NCBI GenBank assembly: GCA_045594305.1
Contig: JAZNYH010000078.1
Location: 13,056-77,055, forward strand
Source: RGIG2000 sp045594305
Lineage (GTDB): Bacteria; Bacillota; Clostridia; Oscillospirales; CAG-272
Length of the DNA: 64,000 nucleotides
Reading direction: 5' to 3'
Under the pieces are notes generated by a model. That model was not told where the DNA came from, made no database searches, and was given only the letters and a program-made list of their open reading frames with translations. Below, piece by piece: positions 1 to 8,551 of this stretch; position 1 is the stretch's first letter, and each line of letters starts with the position of its first letter. Made by a program: the position numbers and the translations under genes.

Positions 1-381
1 GCTTTCCCGGTTGACCGTAAAAATGGCGATGTTGGAGCAATAAAGAAGACACTTGAAATCTTAAAGGGTGGAGAGTGTGTTGGAATATTCCCACAGGGCA
101 CACGCCGTCCATACCAAAACCCAAGAGAAACAGAGGTTAAGGACGGAATTGGAATGATGGCTCATCGTGCAGGGGTTGGAATTGTACCTGTCTATATCAA
201 GAACAAAAAGGGCAAGGTTAAGTGGTTCCACAAGAACACAGTAATAATTGGCGATTATATCTCGCCCGAGGAAATTTCCTTCCCCGAGCTTAATGGTCGT
301 GAGAAATACAAGGCTATTGCCGAGTATGCCTTTGATAAGGTGTGCGAAATTGGCGAGAGCTGGGAGGGCAAAAAATGTTAA
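1..381 (+). CDS. plsC: 1-acyl-sn-glycerol-3-phosphate acyltransferase, C-terminal part (PlsC)
   Basis: The reading frame is open from the first base and ends with TAA at 379-381, so the start lies outside the window. The visible 126 residues carry FPQGTRR (about residues 35-41), the acceptor-binding motif of the PlsC/LPLAT family (usual form FPEGTRS), followed by GVGIVPVYI, the typical fourth block. By family knowledge the enzyme adds the second acyl chain to lysophosphatidic acid at the inner face of the membrane. The stop codon overlaps the start of the ispH fusion gene (ATG at 375), so the two are translationally coupled; plsC next to ispH-rpsA is a familiar clostridial order. The Glu-to-Gln change in the motif is the only oddity. 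Confidence 0.88.
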   Translation, partial: AFPVDRKNGDVGAIKKTLEILKGGECVGIFPQGTRRPYQNPRETEVKDGIGMMAHRAGVGIVPVYIKNKKGKVKWFHKNTVIIGDYISPEEISFPELNGREKYKAIAEYAFDKVCEIGESWEGKKC

Positions 382-2411
382 TAGCCGTAAGCGAAAACGC
401 AGGCTTTTGCTTTGGCGTAAGGCGTGCAACTGACGCTGTCGAGGCTCTTGTAAGAGAGCGTGGCGAGGGCGAGGTAATATGCACGCTTGGAAAGCTAATT
501 CACAACGAGCAATACAACACATATCTTGAAAAAAACGGAGTTCGCACAGTCACAAAGGACGAGCTACCAGAGCTTTATGAGCTTGCATGTAGTGGCACAG
601 CGGTAACTCTTGTTACGAGGACACATGGCATTGAGAAGGAAACGAAAAAAACGCTCGAGGCGTATGCCAATGAGTGTAGCCACTTTAAGATTGTCGATAG
701 CACTTGCCCGTATGTTGCGAAGATACATAAAATCGCAAAGGAAAACTCAGGAGGCGGACAAGGCTTCTTCCTAATAGGACAGAAGGACCACCCCGAGGTA
801 AAATCAATAAAGAGCTATATTGAGGGTGGCGGTGTAATTTGTGCCGATTCAAGCGAGCTTGAAGAGGAGCTAAGGTCAAGGGATTACTCAAAAACCGAGG
901 CTGTAATGGTCGCACAAACCACTCAAAAGCTGACAGAATGGAAAAAATGTCAAGAAATTATCAAAAAATACTGTACAAATGCAAAAATATTTGATACAAT
1001 ATGTAGTGTTACTGAAAAAAGACAGACCGAGGCAGAGGCGCTAAGCCGTGAAATGGACGCAATGATAGTCATCGGTGGTAAGGATAGCTCAAACACAGCC
1101 AAGCTTTACCAAATCTGCAAGAGCCATGCAAGGCGTGCCTTTTGGATACAAACGGCAGAGGATCTTGATATGGGCGAGCTTTCAGGAGTAACAAAAATTG
1201 GTATAACTGCGGGTGCATCAACACCCGATAATATAATTCAGGAGGTTAAAAAATCTATGAGCATCATCGAGGAAAACTTCGCCGAGCTTTTTGAAGCAAG
1301 CGAAAAGGAAACTCAAAAAATATACAAAGGAGCAATTGTCAAGGGTATTGTTATGTCTATCTCGGAAAACGAGATATCTTTGGATTTAGGTGTAAAGCAC
1401 ACAGGCGTTATCAAGCGTGACCAAATCACATCTGACAGCGATGTAAAGCTTAGCGACCTATTCAAGATCGGCGACGAGATTGAGGCAAAGGTTATCGCAA
1501 AGAGCGACATCGACGGTATTACTCTTTCCAAGAAGGTTGTCGACGACATCAAGAATTGGGAAAAGATCGTTGAGTACGCAAACAGCGGTGAGATTGTTGA
1601 AGCAGTAGTAACCAAGGCTACCAAGGGTGGCGTAATAGTAAGCGTTGACGGCTTCGATGTATTCGTTCCAGCATCAATGACAGGACTTGGCAAGGATAAG
1701 GATCTTGGCGAGCTTGTAAAGACAACCCAAAAGCTCAAGGTTGTAGAAATCAAGGAGGATAGACGCCGTGCAATCGGTTCTATCAAGGCAGTTCTCAAGG
1801 AAGAGAGAAAGGCACAGGAGGAGTCCTTCTGGTCATCTCTTGAAATCGGCAAGGTTATCGAAGGACCAGTTAAGAGCCTTACCTCATACGGAGCATTTGT
1901 TGACCTTGGTGGAGTTGACGGCCTTGTACATATTACCGAGCTTTCTTGGAAGAGAATTAAGCATCCAAGCGAGGTTGTTAGCGTAAACGATGTAATTAAG
2001 GTATTCGTAAAGTCATTTGATAAGGATGCAAGAAAGGTTTCTCTCGGCTACAAGACCGAGGAGGAGAATCCTTGGAACATCTTCAAGTCAAAGTATGCAG
2101 AGAACGATGTAGCAGAGGTTAAGATTGTTGGAATCACAAGCTTCGGCGCATTCGCTCAAATCGTACCAGGCATTGACGGACTTATCCACATCAGCCAAAT
2201 CGCAGACCAAAAGATTGAGAATGTTGAGAATGTTCTCAAGGTTGGCGATGTTGTTGAGGCTAAGATTGTTGGAATTGACGACGAGAAGCAGAAGGTTAGC
2301 CTTTCAATTAGAGCACTTCTTCCAGAGCCAGAGGTAACTGAGGCTACTGTTGAGGAAGCACCAGCTGATGAGACACCAGCTGATGAAGCACCAGCAGACG
2401 ACGCTGAATAA
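375..2411 (+). CDS. ispH: Fused IspH (HMBPP reductase) and S1 RNA-binding protein
   Basis: 678-residue fusion. Residues 1-300 are IspH, the [4Fe-4S] enzyme making IPP and DMAPP in the last step of the MEP isoprenoid pathway; the three cluster cysteines are visible at Cys12 (GFCFGVRRA), Cys111 (STCPYVA) and Cys210 (TICSVTEKRQ), with the GITAGASTP block near 278. Residues about 316-386, 404-470, 490-560 and 575-648 are four S1 OB-fold domains (the third and fourth carry SYGAFVDL and SFGAFAQI), followed by an acidic Pro/Ala/Glu tail. The start at 375 is preferred over the upstream in-frame codon at 342 because MLIAVSENAGFCFG is the normal IspH N terminus and overlaps the plsC stop. Such IspH-S1 fusions are known in Clostridia; the S1 part probably serves as ribosomal protein S1. 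Confidence 0.95.
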   Translation: MLIAVSENAGFCFGVRRATDAVEALVRERGEGEVICTLGKLIHNEQYNTYLEKNGVRTVTKDELPELYELACSGTAVTLVTRTHGIEKETKKTLEAYANECSHFKIVDSTCPYVAKIHKIAKENSGGGQGFFLIGQKDHPEVKSIKSYIEGGGVICADSSELEEELRSRDYSKTEAVMVAQTTQKLTEWKKCQEIIKKYCTNAKIFDTICSVTEKRQTEAEALSREMDAMIVIGGKDSSNTAKLYQICKSHARRAFWIQTAEDLDMGELSGVTKIGITAGASTPDNIIQEVKKSMSIIEENFAELFEASEKETQKIYKGAIVKGIVMSISENEISLDLGVKHTGVIKRDQITSDSDVKLSDLFKIGDEIEAKVIAKSDIDGITLSKKVVDDIKNWEKIVEYANSGEIVEAVVTKATKGGVIVSVDGFDVFVPASMTGLGKDKDLGELVKTTQKLKVVEIKEDRRRAIGSIKAVLKEERKAQEESFWSSLEIGKVIEGPVKSLTSYGAFVDLGGVDGLVHITELSWKRIKHPSEVVSVNDVIKVFVKSFDKDARKVSLGYKTEEENPWNIFKSKYAENDVAEVKIVGITSFGAFAQIVPGIDGLIHISQIADQKIENVENVLKVGDVVEAKIVGIDDEKQKVSLSIRALLPEPEVTEATVEEAPADETPADEAPADDAE

Positions 2412-2421
2412 TTAAACAAAG

Positions 2422-2455
2422 AAACACCCACAAGTTAAGCCTTGTGGGTGTTTTA
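2422..2455 (+). terminator. Rho-independent terminator after ispH fusion
   Basis: Perfect stem AACACCCACAAG / CTTGTGGGTGTT around a short TTAAG loop, ending in a T run. It lies 10 bases after the stop codon and closes the plsC-ispH transcript. Confidence 0.9.
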
Positions 2456-2472
2456 AAAGTAATCAGCGGAAA

Positions 2473-2589
2473 TTATCTGCCACAGCCACAGCCTATACCG
2501 CCACCACAGCAACAGTGGAGAACAACAACTGCGATAATAGCTATCCAGAGAATTTCGTTATCAAGAAGATTGCACAAACAGTTATTCAT
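2473..2589 (-). CDS. 38-residue cysteine-rich membrane mini-protein
   Basis: Short ORF below usual length cut-offs. The product begins MNNCLCNLLDNEI, then has a single hydrophobic helix (LWIAIIAVVVL, residues 14-24), and ends in a Cys/Gly cluster HCCCGGGIGCGCGR. Seven of 38 residues are Cys. An RBS-like GAGG (CGAGGTATTACT before ATG) sits 8 bases upstream, which supports translation. Layout (short polar head, one transmembrane helix, Cys/Gly tail) resembles tiny cysteine-rich membrane proteins seen across Clostridia, but I cannot assign a family or function. The tail could bind a metal or a cofactor, or be lipidated; that is inference. It lies on the minus strand downstream of the zinc-ribbon gene ending at 2667, with 77 bases between, and may be cotranscribed with it. 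Confidence 0.72.
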   Translation of the reverse strand: MNNCLCNLLDNEILWIAIIAVVVLHCCCGGGIGCGCGR

Positions 2590-2666
2590 AGTAATACCTC
2601 GTATTAGGATTTGAGGAATTTATCCTCTGTTACATACTATGTCACAGCTTGTCGAATGTTACCGAA

Positions 2667-3302
2667 TTATTTTAAAATAAGCTTATCCGCTTCCAAAAAT
2701 TCGTGTGCCTTAATGGTGCTTGTTGTTGGAATGTCAGCCTTAGCGCCACATTTTACGCATCTTACAGTAACATGGTCATCATAAATGTCACAGCAAATAT
2801 CAGCCTTGCCCCTGCAATTGCAATATATTGCCTCGTCCTCGTTCAACTCGTTTATAACAAAGCGAACGATATCGAGTATTTGTGGATCGCAAAGCTCGTG
2901 ACGGTCCTTTTCCTCATTTTTAAGTGCGTTTATATCCTCTTCACCGAGCATAGCAAGAAGCTCCTCGTTAGAGTGAGCAATTGCCTTTTCAACCTCATCT
3001 TGCTTTCCTATAAAGCAAATATCAATTCCCGAGAGGGAGCAGGGGATAACAAAAATATCACTTTTAAAGAAAACGGAGCTTGATACTGTATAGCTATGAG
3101 TCGTATTGCACGCAAGACAAGGAACGGTAAGCGACATTTTTCCGTCAGCGGTTTTTTCAACCGTCATACTGCTCTCGTGACAGCCACATTTAAGACGGAA
3201 AAGATTTCCACTAAGAGAAAATGCACCAACCATGCTTGTAGTAACGCCACCACAGGCAGGACATCTGTAAGCAAGTGTTGTTTGCTTTTGGTCTAAAATC
3301 AT
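2667..3302 (-). CDS. Zinc-ribbon-containing protein of unknown function
   Basis: 211 residues. I do not recognise the family. It contains several Cys pairs of zinc-ribbon type: CPACG (residues 14-18), CGC near 41, CLAC near 63, a CNCRGKADICCD stretch near 160-170, and a C-terminal CVKCGAKADIP. There is no signal peptide or membrane helix, so it should be cytoplasmic. The start at 3302 is chosen over the upstream in-frame ATG at 3350 because GAGGTGA stands 6-7 bases before it and the protein then begins directly before the first ribbon. It is divergent from the helicase gene at 3367, with only 64 bases between the two starts, and precedes the cysteine-rich mini-protein. Confidence 0.8.
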   Translation of the reverse strand: MILDQKQTTLAYRCPACGGVTTSMVGAFSLSGNLFRLKCGCHESSMTVEKTADGKMSLTVPCLACNTTHSYTVSSSVFFKSDIFVIPCSLSGIDICFIGKQDEVEKAIAHSNEELLAMLGEEDINALKNEEKDRHELCDPQILDIVRFVINELNEDEAIYCNCRGKADICCDIYDDHVTVRCVKCGAKADIPTTSTIKAHEFLEADKLILK

Positions 3303-3366
3303 TAAAATCACCTCGAATAAGATTGTACTATAAAAAATATTACTTGTCAAGGAGAAAGGAGAAAAT

Positions 3367-5748
3367 ATGAGCGCAGTTTATGATGAAAAATCAGGCGCAG
3401 TTTTTATAAGCGCCTATGAGCTTTGCTCTTATGTGCTAAGGGGCGGAGATATTGATAGCCGTGCCTTCAAAAGAGGCAATAAAAACGGTAGCACAATAGC
3501 CTCTCACCAAATGCGTCCCCCTAAGCCAAGCATAGCTGATGCATACTCCGTATCTCTTTTACAGCAGGGAATAACTCTTACTGTATATACCTATCCCGAG
3601 GGTATAAAGAGGGAGGAGGACGGCTCATATACTGTTGAAAAAATATACACAGTGCCATATTCTCTTGACGACATAACAAATGGCGAGCTTGAAATAGCAA
3701 TCGCCTCAATGATGTGCACCGCCCACATAGTTTTAAAATGCTTAGGTGGCGACCACATAAACGCTCGCATAGTCTATATGAAGGACGGAAGCGATGAGAT
3801 GCGCTCCTTTGCTCAAAGGCTTGATAGAGCAGAGGCAGAGGCTCATTTCGATTCAGTTACCGAGATGCTCGCTCCATTCACTAAGATTATTTATGAGCGT
3901 GCTCACAATTGCACAAAACAGCTCTCAGAGCTTAAATTCCCCTTCAAGGGTGGAGTGCGTCAGGCTCAAAAGGAATTTATCCTCGAGGAGTTTCGCTCCA
4001 TAAGAGGACATAAGCGTCTTATGGTTCAAGCCCCAACGGGAACAGGAAAAACAATGGCGTCGCTCTATCCAGCACTCAAATCAATAGGAGAGGGCTACGC
4101 AGATAAAATATTCTATTTTACAGGAAAGAATACAACAGCGCTTTCGGCACTTAATGCTGTCGATATAATGCGTGATATGATACCCGATTTTCGCTCAATA
4201 CTTATAAGCTCAAAGGATAAATGCTGTAAGAGCTTTAAGCCCTCAGAGCATAGAAAATGCGATCCAAAGCATTGCTCAAGGGCAGGAGCGTACTACGATA
4301 AGATTAATGTTGCACTATGCGACCTTTTGGAGAATTATCGTACCTACACCAAGGAGGTAATTGATGAGGTTGCAGATAAGTATATGCTTTGTGCCTATGA
4401 GCTATCGCTTGAATTGTCCGAGTGGTGCGAGCTTATAGTTTGCGACTATAACTATCTATTTGATCCACAGGTCTATTTTAGAAGATACTTTAACGCTCCC
4501 GACGCAGGCTATGTGTTCTTGATAGATGAGGCACATAACCTACCCGATAGAGCAAGAGAAATGTACTCCTCAACTCTTGAACGCTCTATGTTCAAGAGCC
4601 TGCAAGCAAAATTCCCAAATAATAAACACATATCCCAACAAATTGAGGATATTCTCTCGAAATTTGACACACTCCATTCCCTTGCAATGGTGGAAGAGAG
4701 AGAATACGAGGGACAAAAATACGGCTTTTATATAACAACTCAGCTTCCCGATGATATCAGCGAGGAATTTGATGCGTTTAGAAAGGGCTGTGAAAAGCTA
4801 TTTTCAAGAGATATAAACGATGACGAGCTAATGGACGCCTACTATGAGGTAAAGCACTTTTTAAAGACCTGTGAGCTATTTGATAAACGCTTCACAATGT
4901 ATATTGAGGCTGTTGGCGATGATGTCAAGCTACGCCTTATGTGCCTTGATGTGTCCAGACTTCTCGATACTTCTATGAAAAAGGGCATCTCATCGACGCT
5001 TTTCTCGGCAACCCTTACCCCACAGGATTACTTTGCCGACATTCTCGGCTGTGAAAGGTCAGGCACGCTTTCTCTTAGCTCACCCTTTGAAAAGGAAAAG
5101 CTATGCCTGCTTGGCATAAGTAATCTTAGCACACGCTATGAGGATAGACAAAGGAGTGCACCAAATGTAGCAAATGTTATTCGTGCTACGATAGCAGGCA
5201 AGCAGGGAAATTATATCGTATACTTCCCATCATACGCCTACCTTGCCGAGGTCAAGGAGGTGTTTGAAAAACGCTATCCAAACATAAATATAACTGCCCA
5301 AAGCAGAAGCATGTCGGAGAATGCCAAAAAGGAATTTCTCGACTCCTTTGACGCTAAAAAGGAGGGCACCCTTGTCGGATTTTGTGTGTTAGGTGGTAGC
5401 TTCTCTGAGGGTATTGACCTTCGTGGAGAGCGACTTATCGGCGCTATAATTGTAGGAGTAGGACTGCCAACAATAAGCACAGAGCTCAACATAATCAAGG
5501 AATACTTTGATCGCACCCGTGAAAACGGATACGCCTACGCCTATACCTACCCAGGAATGATAAAGGTGCTTCAAGCCGCAGGTAGAGTTATACGAAGCGA
5601 GGAGGAGCGAGGAGTGGTTGTTTTGATAGATGATAGATTTGCAACCCCCGAATATCACGACCTAATGCCCGAGCATTGGAGACATCTAAAATTCCTCACC
5701 AACGCAAACGATTTGTTGAAGGAAATTAACGATTTCTGGAAAAAATAG
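3367..5748 (+). CDS. XPD/DinG-type iron-sulfur DNA helicase
   Basis: 793-residue superfamily 2 helicase. Walker A APTGTGKT is at residues 222-229 and the DEAH box at 387-390. Between them lie cysteines at 286/287, 298, 303 and 342 (the last in CAYELS, matching the CPYE position of XPD), the arrangement of the 4Fe-4S domain of XPD/Rad3/DinG proteins. Helicase motifs of the second RecA domain are visible (FSATLTP, GGSFSEGIDL, QAAGRVIRSEEERG). Expected role: ATP-driven 5'-3' unwinding in DNA repair. The first 190 residues match no domain I recognise. RBS AAGGAGA stands just before the ATG. The gene lies alone, ending 79 bases before asnS, which has its own promoter. Confidence 0.92.
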   Translation: MSAVYDEKSGAVFISAYELCSYVLRGGDIDSRAFKRGNKNGSTIASHQMRPPKPSIADAYSVSLLQQGITLTVYTYPEGIKREEDGSYTVEKIYTVPYSLDDITNGELEIAIASMMCTAHIVLKCLGGDHINARIVYMKDGSDEMRSFAQRLDRAEAEAHFDSVTEMLAPFTKIIYERAHNCTKQLSELKFPFKGGVRQAQKEFILEEFRSIRGHKRLMVQAPTGTGKTMASLYPALKSIGEGYADKIFYFTGKNTTALSALNAVDIMRDMIPDFRSILISSKDKCCKSFKPSEHRKCDPKHCSRAGAYYDKINVALCDLLENYRTYTKEVIDEVADKYMLCAYELSLELSEWCELIVCDYNYLFDPQVYFRRYFNAPDAGYVFLIDEAHNLPDRAREMYSSTLERSMFKSLQAKFPNNKHISQQIEDILSKFDTLHSLAMVEEREYEGQKYGFYITTQLPDDISEEFDAFRKGCEKLFSRDINDDELMDAYYEVKHFLKTCELFDKRFTMYIEAVGDDVKLRLMCLDVSRLLDTSMKKGISSTLFSATLTPQDYFADILGCERSGTLSLSSPFEKEKLCLLGISNLSTRYEDRQRSAPNVANVIRATIAGKQGNYIVYFPSYAYLAEVKEVFEKRYPNINITAQSRSMSENAKKEFLDSFDAKKEGTLVGFCVLGGSFSEGIDLRGERLIGAIIVGVGLPTISTELNIIKEYFDRTRENGYAYAYTYPGMIKVLQAAGRVIRSEEERGVVVLIDDRFATPEYHDLMPEHWRHLKFLTNANDLLKEINDFWKK

Positions 5749-5758
5749 CACAAACCTA

Positions 5759-5787
5759 TTGCAAAAATATAATATTAGTGCTAAAAT
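5759..5787 (+). promoter_or_regulatory. Promoter of asnS
   Basis: TTGCAA, 17-base spacer, TAAAAT, ending 40 bases before the asnS start. It begins 10 bases after the helicase stop codon. Confidence 0.65.
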
Positions 5788-5827
5788 AATGTGTAAATTA
5801 AATTTATAGCTTAAAGAGGACAAAAAA

Positions 5828-7222
5828 ATGCAAAGAATAACGATCAAGGAAATATTCGCATCACCAAAGACTTTTGCAGATAAGGAAATAACCGTTTGTG
5901 GCTGGGCAAGAACAATTCGTTCGAGCAACGCCTTCGGCTTTATCGAGCTTAATGATGGTAGCTATCACACCAACCTTCAGGTTGTGTTTGAGGAGGCTTT
6001 TCTTGATAATTATAAGGATATAGCAAAGCAGAATGTAGGCTGTGCACTTATCGTAAGGGGCGTGCTTGTGCTCACACCAGAGGCAAAGCAGCCATTCGAG
6101 ATAAAGGCTACCGCTATTGAGGTTGAGGGAGCGTCAACTCCTGACTACCCACTTCAAAAGAAAAGACACTCCTTGGAGTTTTTGCGTACAATTGCGCACC
6201 TTCGCCCAAGAACAAATCTTTTCAGCGCAGTATTTAGAGTTCGCTCAGTTGCTGCCTTTGCTATCCACAAGTTCTTTAACGAAAGAAACTTTATCTATGT
6301 TCACACACCAATAATCACAGGCTCTGACTGTGAGGGTGCAGGCGAAATGTTCCGTCTTACCACACTTGACCTTGAAAATTTACCTAAGACAGAGGACGGC
6401 AAGGTTGATTTTTCAAAGGACTTCTTTGGTAAGAGCGTAAACCTCACCGTATCAGGTCAGCTCAGTGCAGAAACCTATGCAATGGCATTTGCAAATGTAT
6501 ATACCTTTGGACCTACATTTAGAGCAGAGAGATCAAACACAGCTCGCCACGCCGCAGAGTTTTGGATGATGGAGCCAGAGATTGCCTTCGCAGACCTTAA
6601 CGATGATATGCGTCTTGCAGAGGATATGATTAAGTATGTTGTAAAATATGTAATGGACGAGTGCCCAGCAGAGATAGAGTTCTTTAATAAGTTCGTAGAC
6701 ACAACTCTTGTTGACCGTCTTACAAATCTTATATCTAACGAATTTGGCCATGTAACCTACACCGAGGCTATCGACATTCTCAAAAAGAGTGGCGAGAAGT
6801 TCGAATATCCTGTTGAATGGGGAATTGATATGCAAACCGAGCACGAGAGATACCTCACAGAAAAGGTATTTGGCAAGCCCGTATTTGTAACCGACTACCC
6901 AGCTGATATTAAAGCATTCTATATGCGTCTTAACGATGACGGCAAGACTGTTGCCGCAATGGATATGCTCGTTCCAGGAGTTGGAGAGCTTATCGGTGGC
7001 TCACAGCGTGAGGAGAGAATGGACTACCTTCTTCGTGCAATGGAGAGGTTCAACCTCAAGGAGGAGGACTATTGGTGGTATCTTGAGCTTCGCAAGTATG
7101 GTGGAACTAAGCACGCAGGCTTTGGTCTTGGCTTTGAAAGACTTATTATGTACATCACAGGTGTTGCAAACATTAGAGATGTAGAATCATACCCAAGAAC
7201 AACAGGTAGCGCAGAATTCTAA
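5828..7222 (+). CDS. asnS: Asparagine--tRNA ligase (AsnRS)
   Basis: 464 residues, the usual AsnRS length. The N-terminal OB-fold anticodon-binding domain starts with the typical VCGWARTIRSSNAFGFIELNDG; class II motif 2 is seen in FRAERSNTARHAAEFWMMEPE and motif 3 in KHAGFGLGFERL. The protein charges tRNA-Asn with asparagine. RBS GAGGA lies 7 bases before the ATG. The gene is followed after 9 bases by an aminotransferase gene, suggesting a two-gene operon around aspartate/asparagine metabolism. No T-box is present in its short leader, unlike valS, trpB and pheS in this window. Confidence 0.97.
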   Translation: MQRITIKEIFASPKTFADKEITVCGWARTIRSSNAFGFIELNDGSYHTNLQVVFEEAFLDNYKDIAKQNVGCALIVRGVLVLTPEAKQPFEIKATAIEVEGASTPDYPLQKKRHSLEFLRTIAHLRPRTNLFSAVFRVRSVAAFAIHKFFNERNFIYVHTPIITGSDCEGAGEMFRLTTLDLENLPKTEDGKVDFSKDFFGKSVNLTVSGQLSAETYAMAFANVYTFGPTFRAERSNTARHAAEFWMMEPEIAFADLNDDMRLAEDMIKYVVKYVMDECPAEIEFFNKFVDTTLVDRLTNLISNEFGHVTYTEAIDILKKSGEKFEYPVEWGIDMQTEHERYLTEKVFGKPVFVTDYPADIKAFYMRLNDDGKTVAAMDMLVPGVGELIGGSQREERMDYLLRAMERFNLKEEDYWWYLELRKYGGTKHAGFGLGFERLIMYITGVANIRDVESYPRTTGSAEF

Positions 7223-7231
7223 GGAGAATTT

Positions 7232-8515
7232 ATGAAGAAATATTGTGAAATGTCAAGAGCTGAGCTTGAAGCACTTCAAGAGGAGCTCAAGGCGAAATAT
7301 AAGGAATATCAGGCTAAGGATTTAAAGCTTAATATGGCAAGAGGAAAGCCTTGCGTTGAGCAGCTGAACCTCTCAATGGGAATGATGGATGTTCTTTCAT
7401 CAAGCTCCGACCTTACCTGCGATGATGGAACAGATTGCCGTAACTACGGAGTGCTTGATGGCATTCACGAGGCAAAGGTGCTTCTTGCAGATATGATGGA
7501 GGTTGGAATTGACAACATCATAATCTACGGAAACTCAAGCCTCAATGTAATGTACGATACAATAGCACGCTCAATGACACACGGCGTTATGGGCTCAACC
7601 CCTTGGGCTAAGCTCGACAAGGTTAAATTCCTTTGCCCTGTTCCAGGCTATGATAGACACTTTAAAATAACCGAGTATTTTGGAATTGAGATGATAAATG
7701 TTCCAATGACACCCGACGGACCTGATATGGATATGGTCGAGAAGCTTGTTGCCGAGGACGAGAGCATAAAGGGAATTTGGTGCGTTCCAAAGTATTCAAA
7801 CCCACAGGGCTACTCATATTCAGATGAAACAGTTCGTCGCTTTGCAAGGCTTGAGCCAAAGGCAAACGATTTTAGAATTTATTGGGATAATGCATACACC
7901 ATTCACCATCTTTACGATGATAAGCAGGATCAGCTTGTAGAAATTCTTGCAGAATGTAAGAAGGCAGGCAACCCCGATATGGTATATAAGTTCGCCTCAA
8001 CCTCAAAGATTAGCTTCCCAGGCTCAGGCGTTAGCGTTCTTGCCTCATCACTCAATAACCTTGAGGACATCAAGAAACAGCTCGCTAACCAAACAATAGG
8101 CCACGACAAGGTAAATCAGCTAAGACATGTAAGATACTTTGGCAATATCGACGGAATGAAGGCTCATATGAGAAAGCACGCTGACATTCTTCGCCCCAAG
8201 TTCGAGGCAGTAATCGAAATTCTCGAAAGAGAGCTTGGTGGACTTGGAATAGGCACTTGGACAAAGCCAAACGGTGGCTACTTTATCTCCTTTGACTCTC
8301 TTGATGGCTGTGCTAAGGACATAGTTGCAAGATGTAAGAAGGCAGGCGTTGAGATGACAGGAGCAGGAGCAACCTACCCATATGGTAAGGACCCACACGA
8401 TAGCAATATTCGTATCGCTCCCTCATACCCACCAATTGATGACCTTGTAATCGCCGCAGAGCTATTTGCTCTTTGCGTAAAGCTATCAAGCATTGAAAAG
8501 CTACTTTCAAAATAA
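7232..8515 (+). CDS. Aminotransferase, aspartate-type (PLP fold type I)
   Basis: 427 residues. The N terminus (LKLNMARGKP...LSMGMMDVL) and the block WDNAYTIHHL are typical of the bacterial aspartate aminotransferase subgroup related to PF12897. The PLP-binding lysine is in FASTSKISFPGSGVS and the substrate carboxylate-binding arginine in NIRIAPSYPP. It most likely interconverts aspartate and 2-oxoglutarate with oxaloacetate and glutamate; the exact substrate cannot be read from the sequence. RBS AAGGAG lies before the start. It directly follows asnS and shares its transcript, ending at a strong bidirectional terminator. Confidence 0.9.
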   Translation: MKKYCEMSRAELEALQEELKAKYKEYQAKDLKLNMARGKPCVEQLNLSMGMMDVLSSSSDLTCDDGTDCRNYGVLDGIHEAKVLLADMMEVGIDNIIIYGNSSLNVMYDTIARSMTHGVMGSTPWAKLDKVKFLCPVPGYDRHFKITEYFGIEMINVPMTPDGPDMDMVEKLVAEDESIKGIWCVPKYSNPQGYSYSDETVRRFARLEPKANDFRIYWDNAYTIHHLYDDKQDQLVEILAECKKAGNPDMVYKFASTSKISFPGSGVSVLASSLNNLEDIKKQLANQTIGHDKVNQLRHVRYFGNIDGMKAHMRKHADILRPKFEAVIEILERELGGLGIGTWTKPNGGYFISFDSLDGCAKDIVARCKKAGVEMTGAGATYPYGKDPHDSNIRIAPSYPPIDDLVIAAELFALCVKLSSIEKLLSK

Positions 8516-8520
8516 AAACA

Positions 8521-8551
8521 AAAATCGGCTTGAAATCAAGCCGATTTTTTT
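8521..8551. terminator. Bidirectional terminator between aminotransferase and MFS genes
   Basis: Twelve-base-pair stem AAAATCGGCTTG / CAAGCCGATTTT with an AAAT loop and T runs on both strands, placed between two convergent stops. Confidence 0.9.

Noticed and set aside
5749..5827. T-box or other riboswitch before asnS
   Set aside because: The leader is too short and has no GGTGGNACC core.
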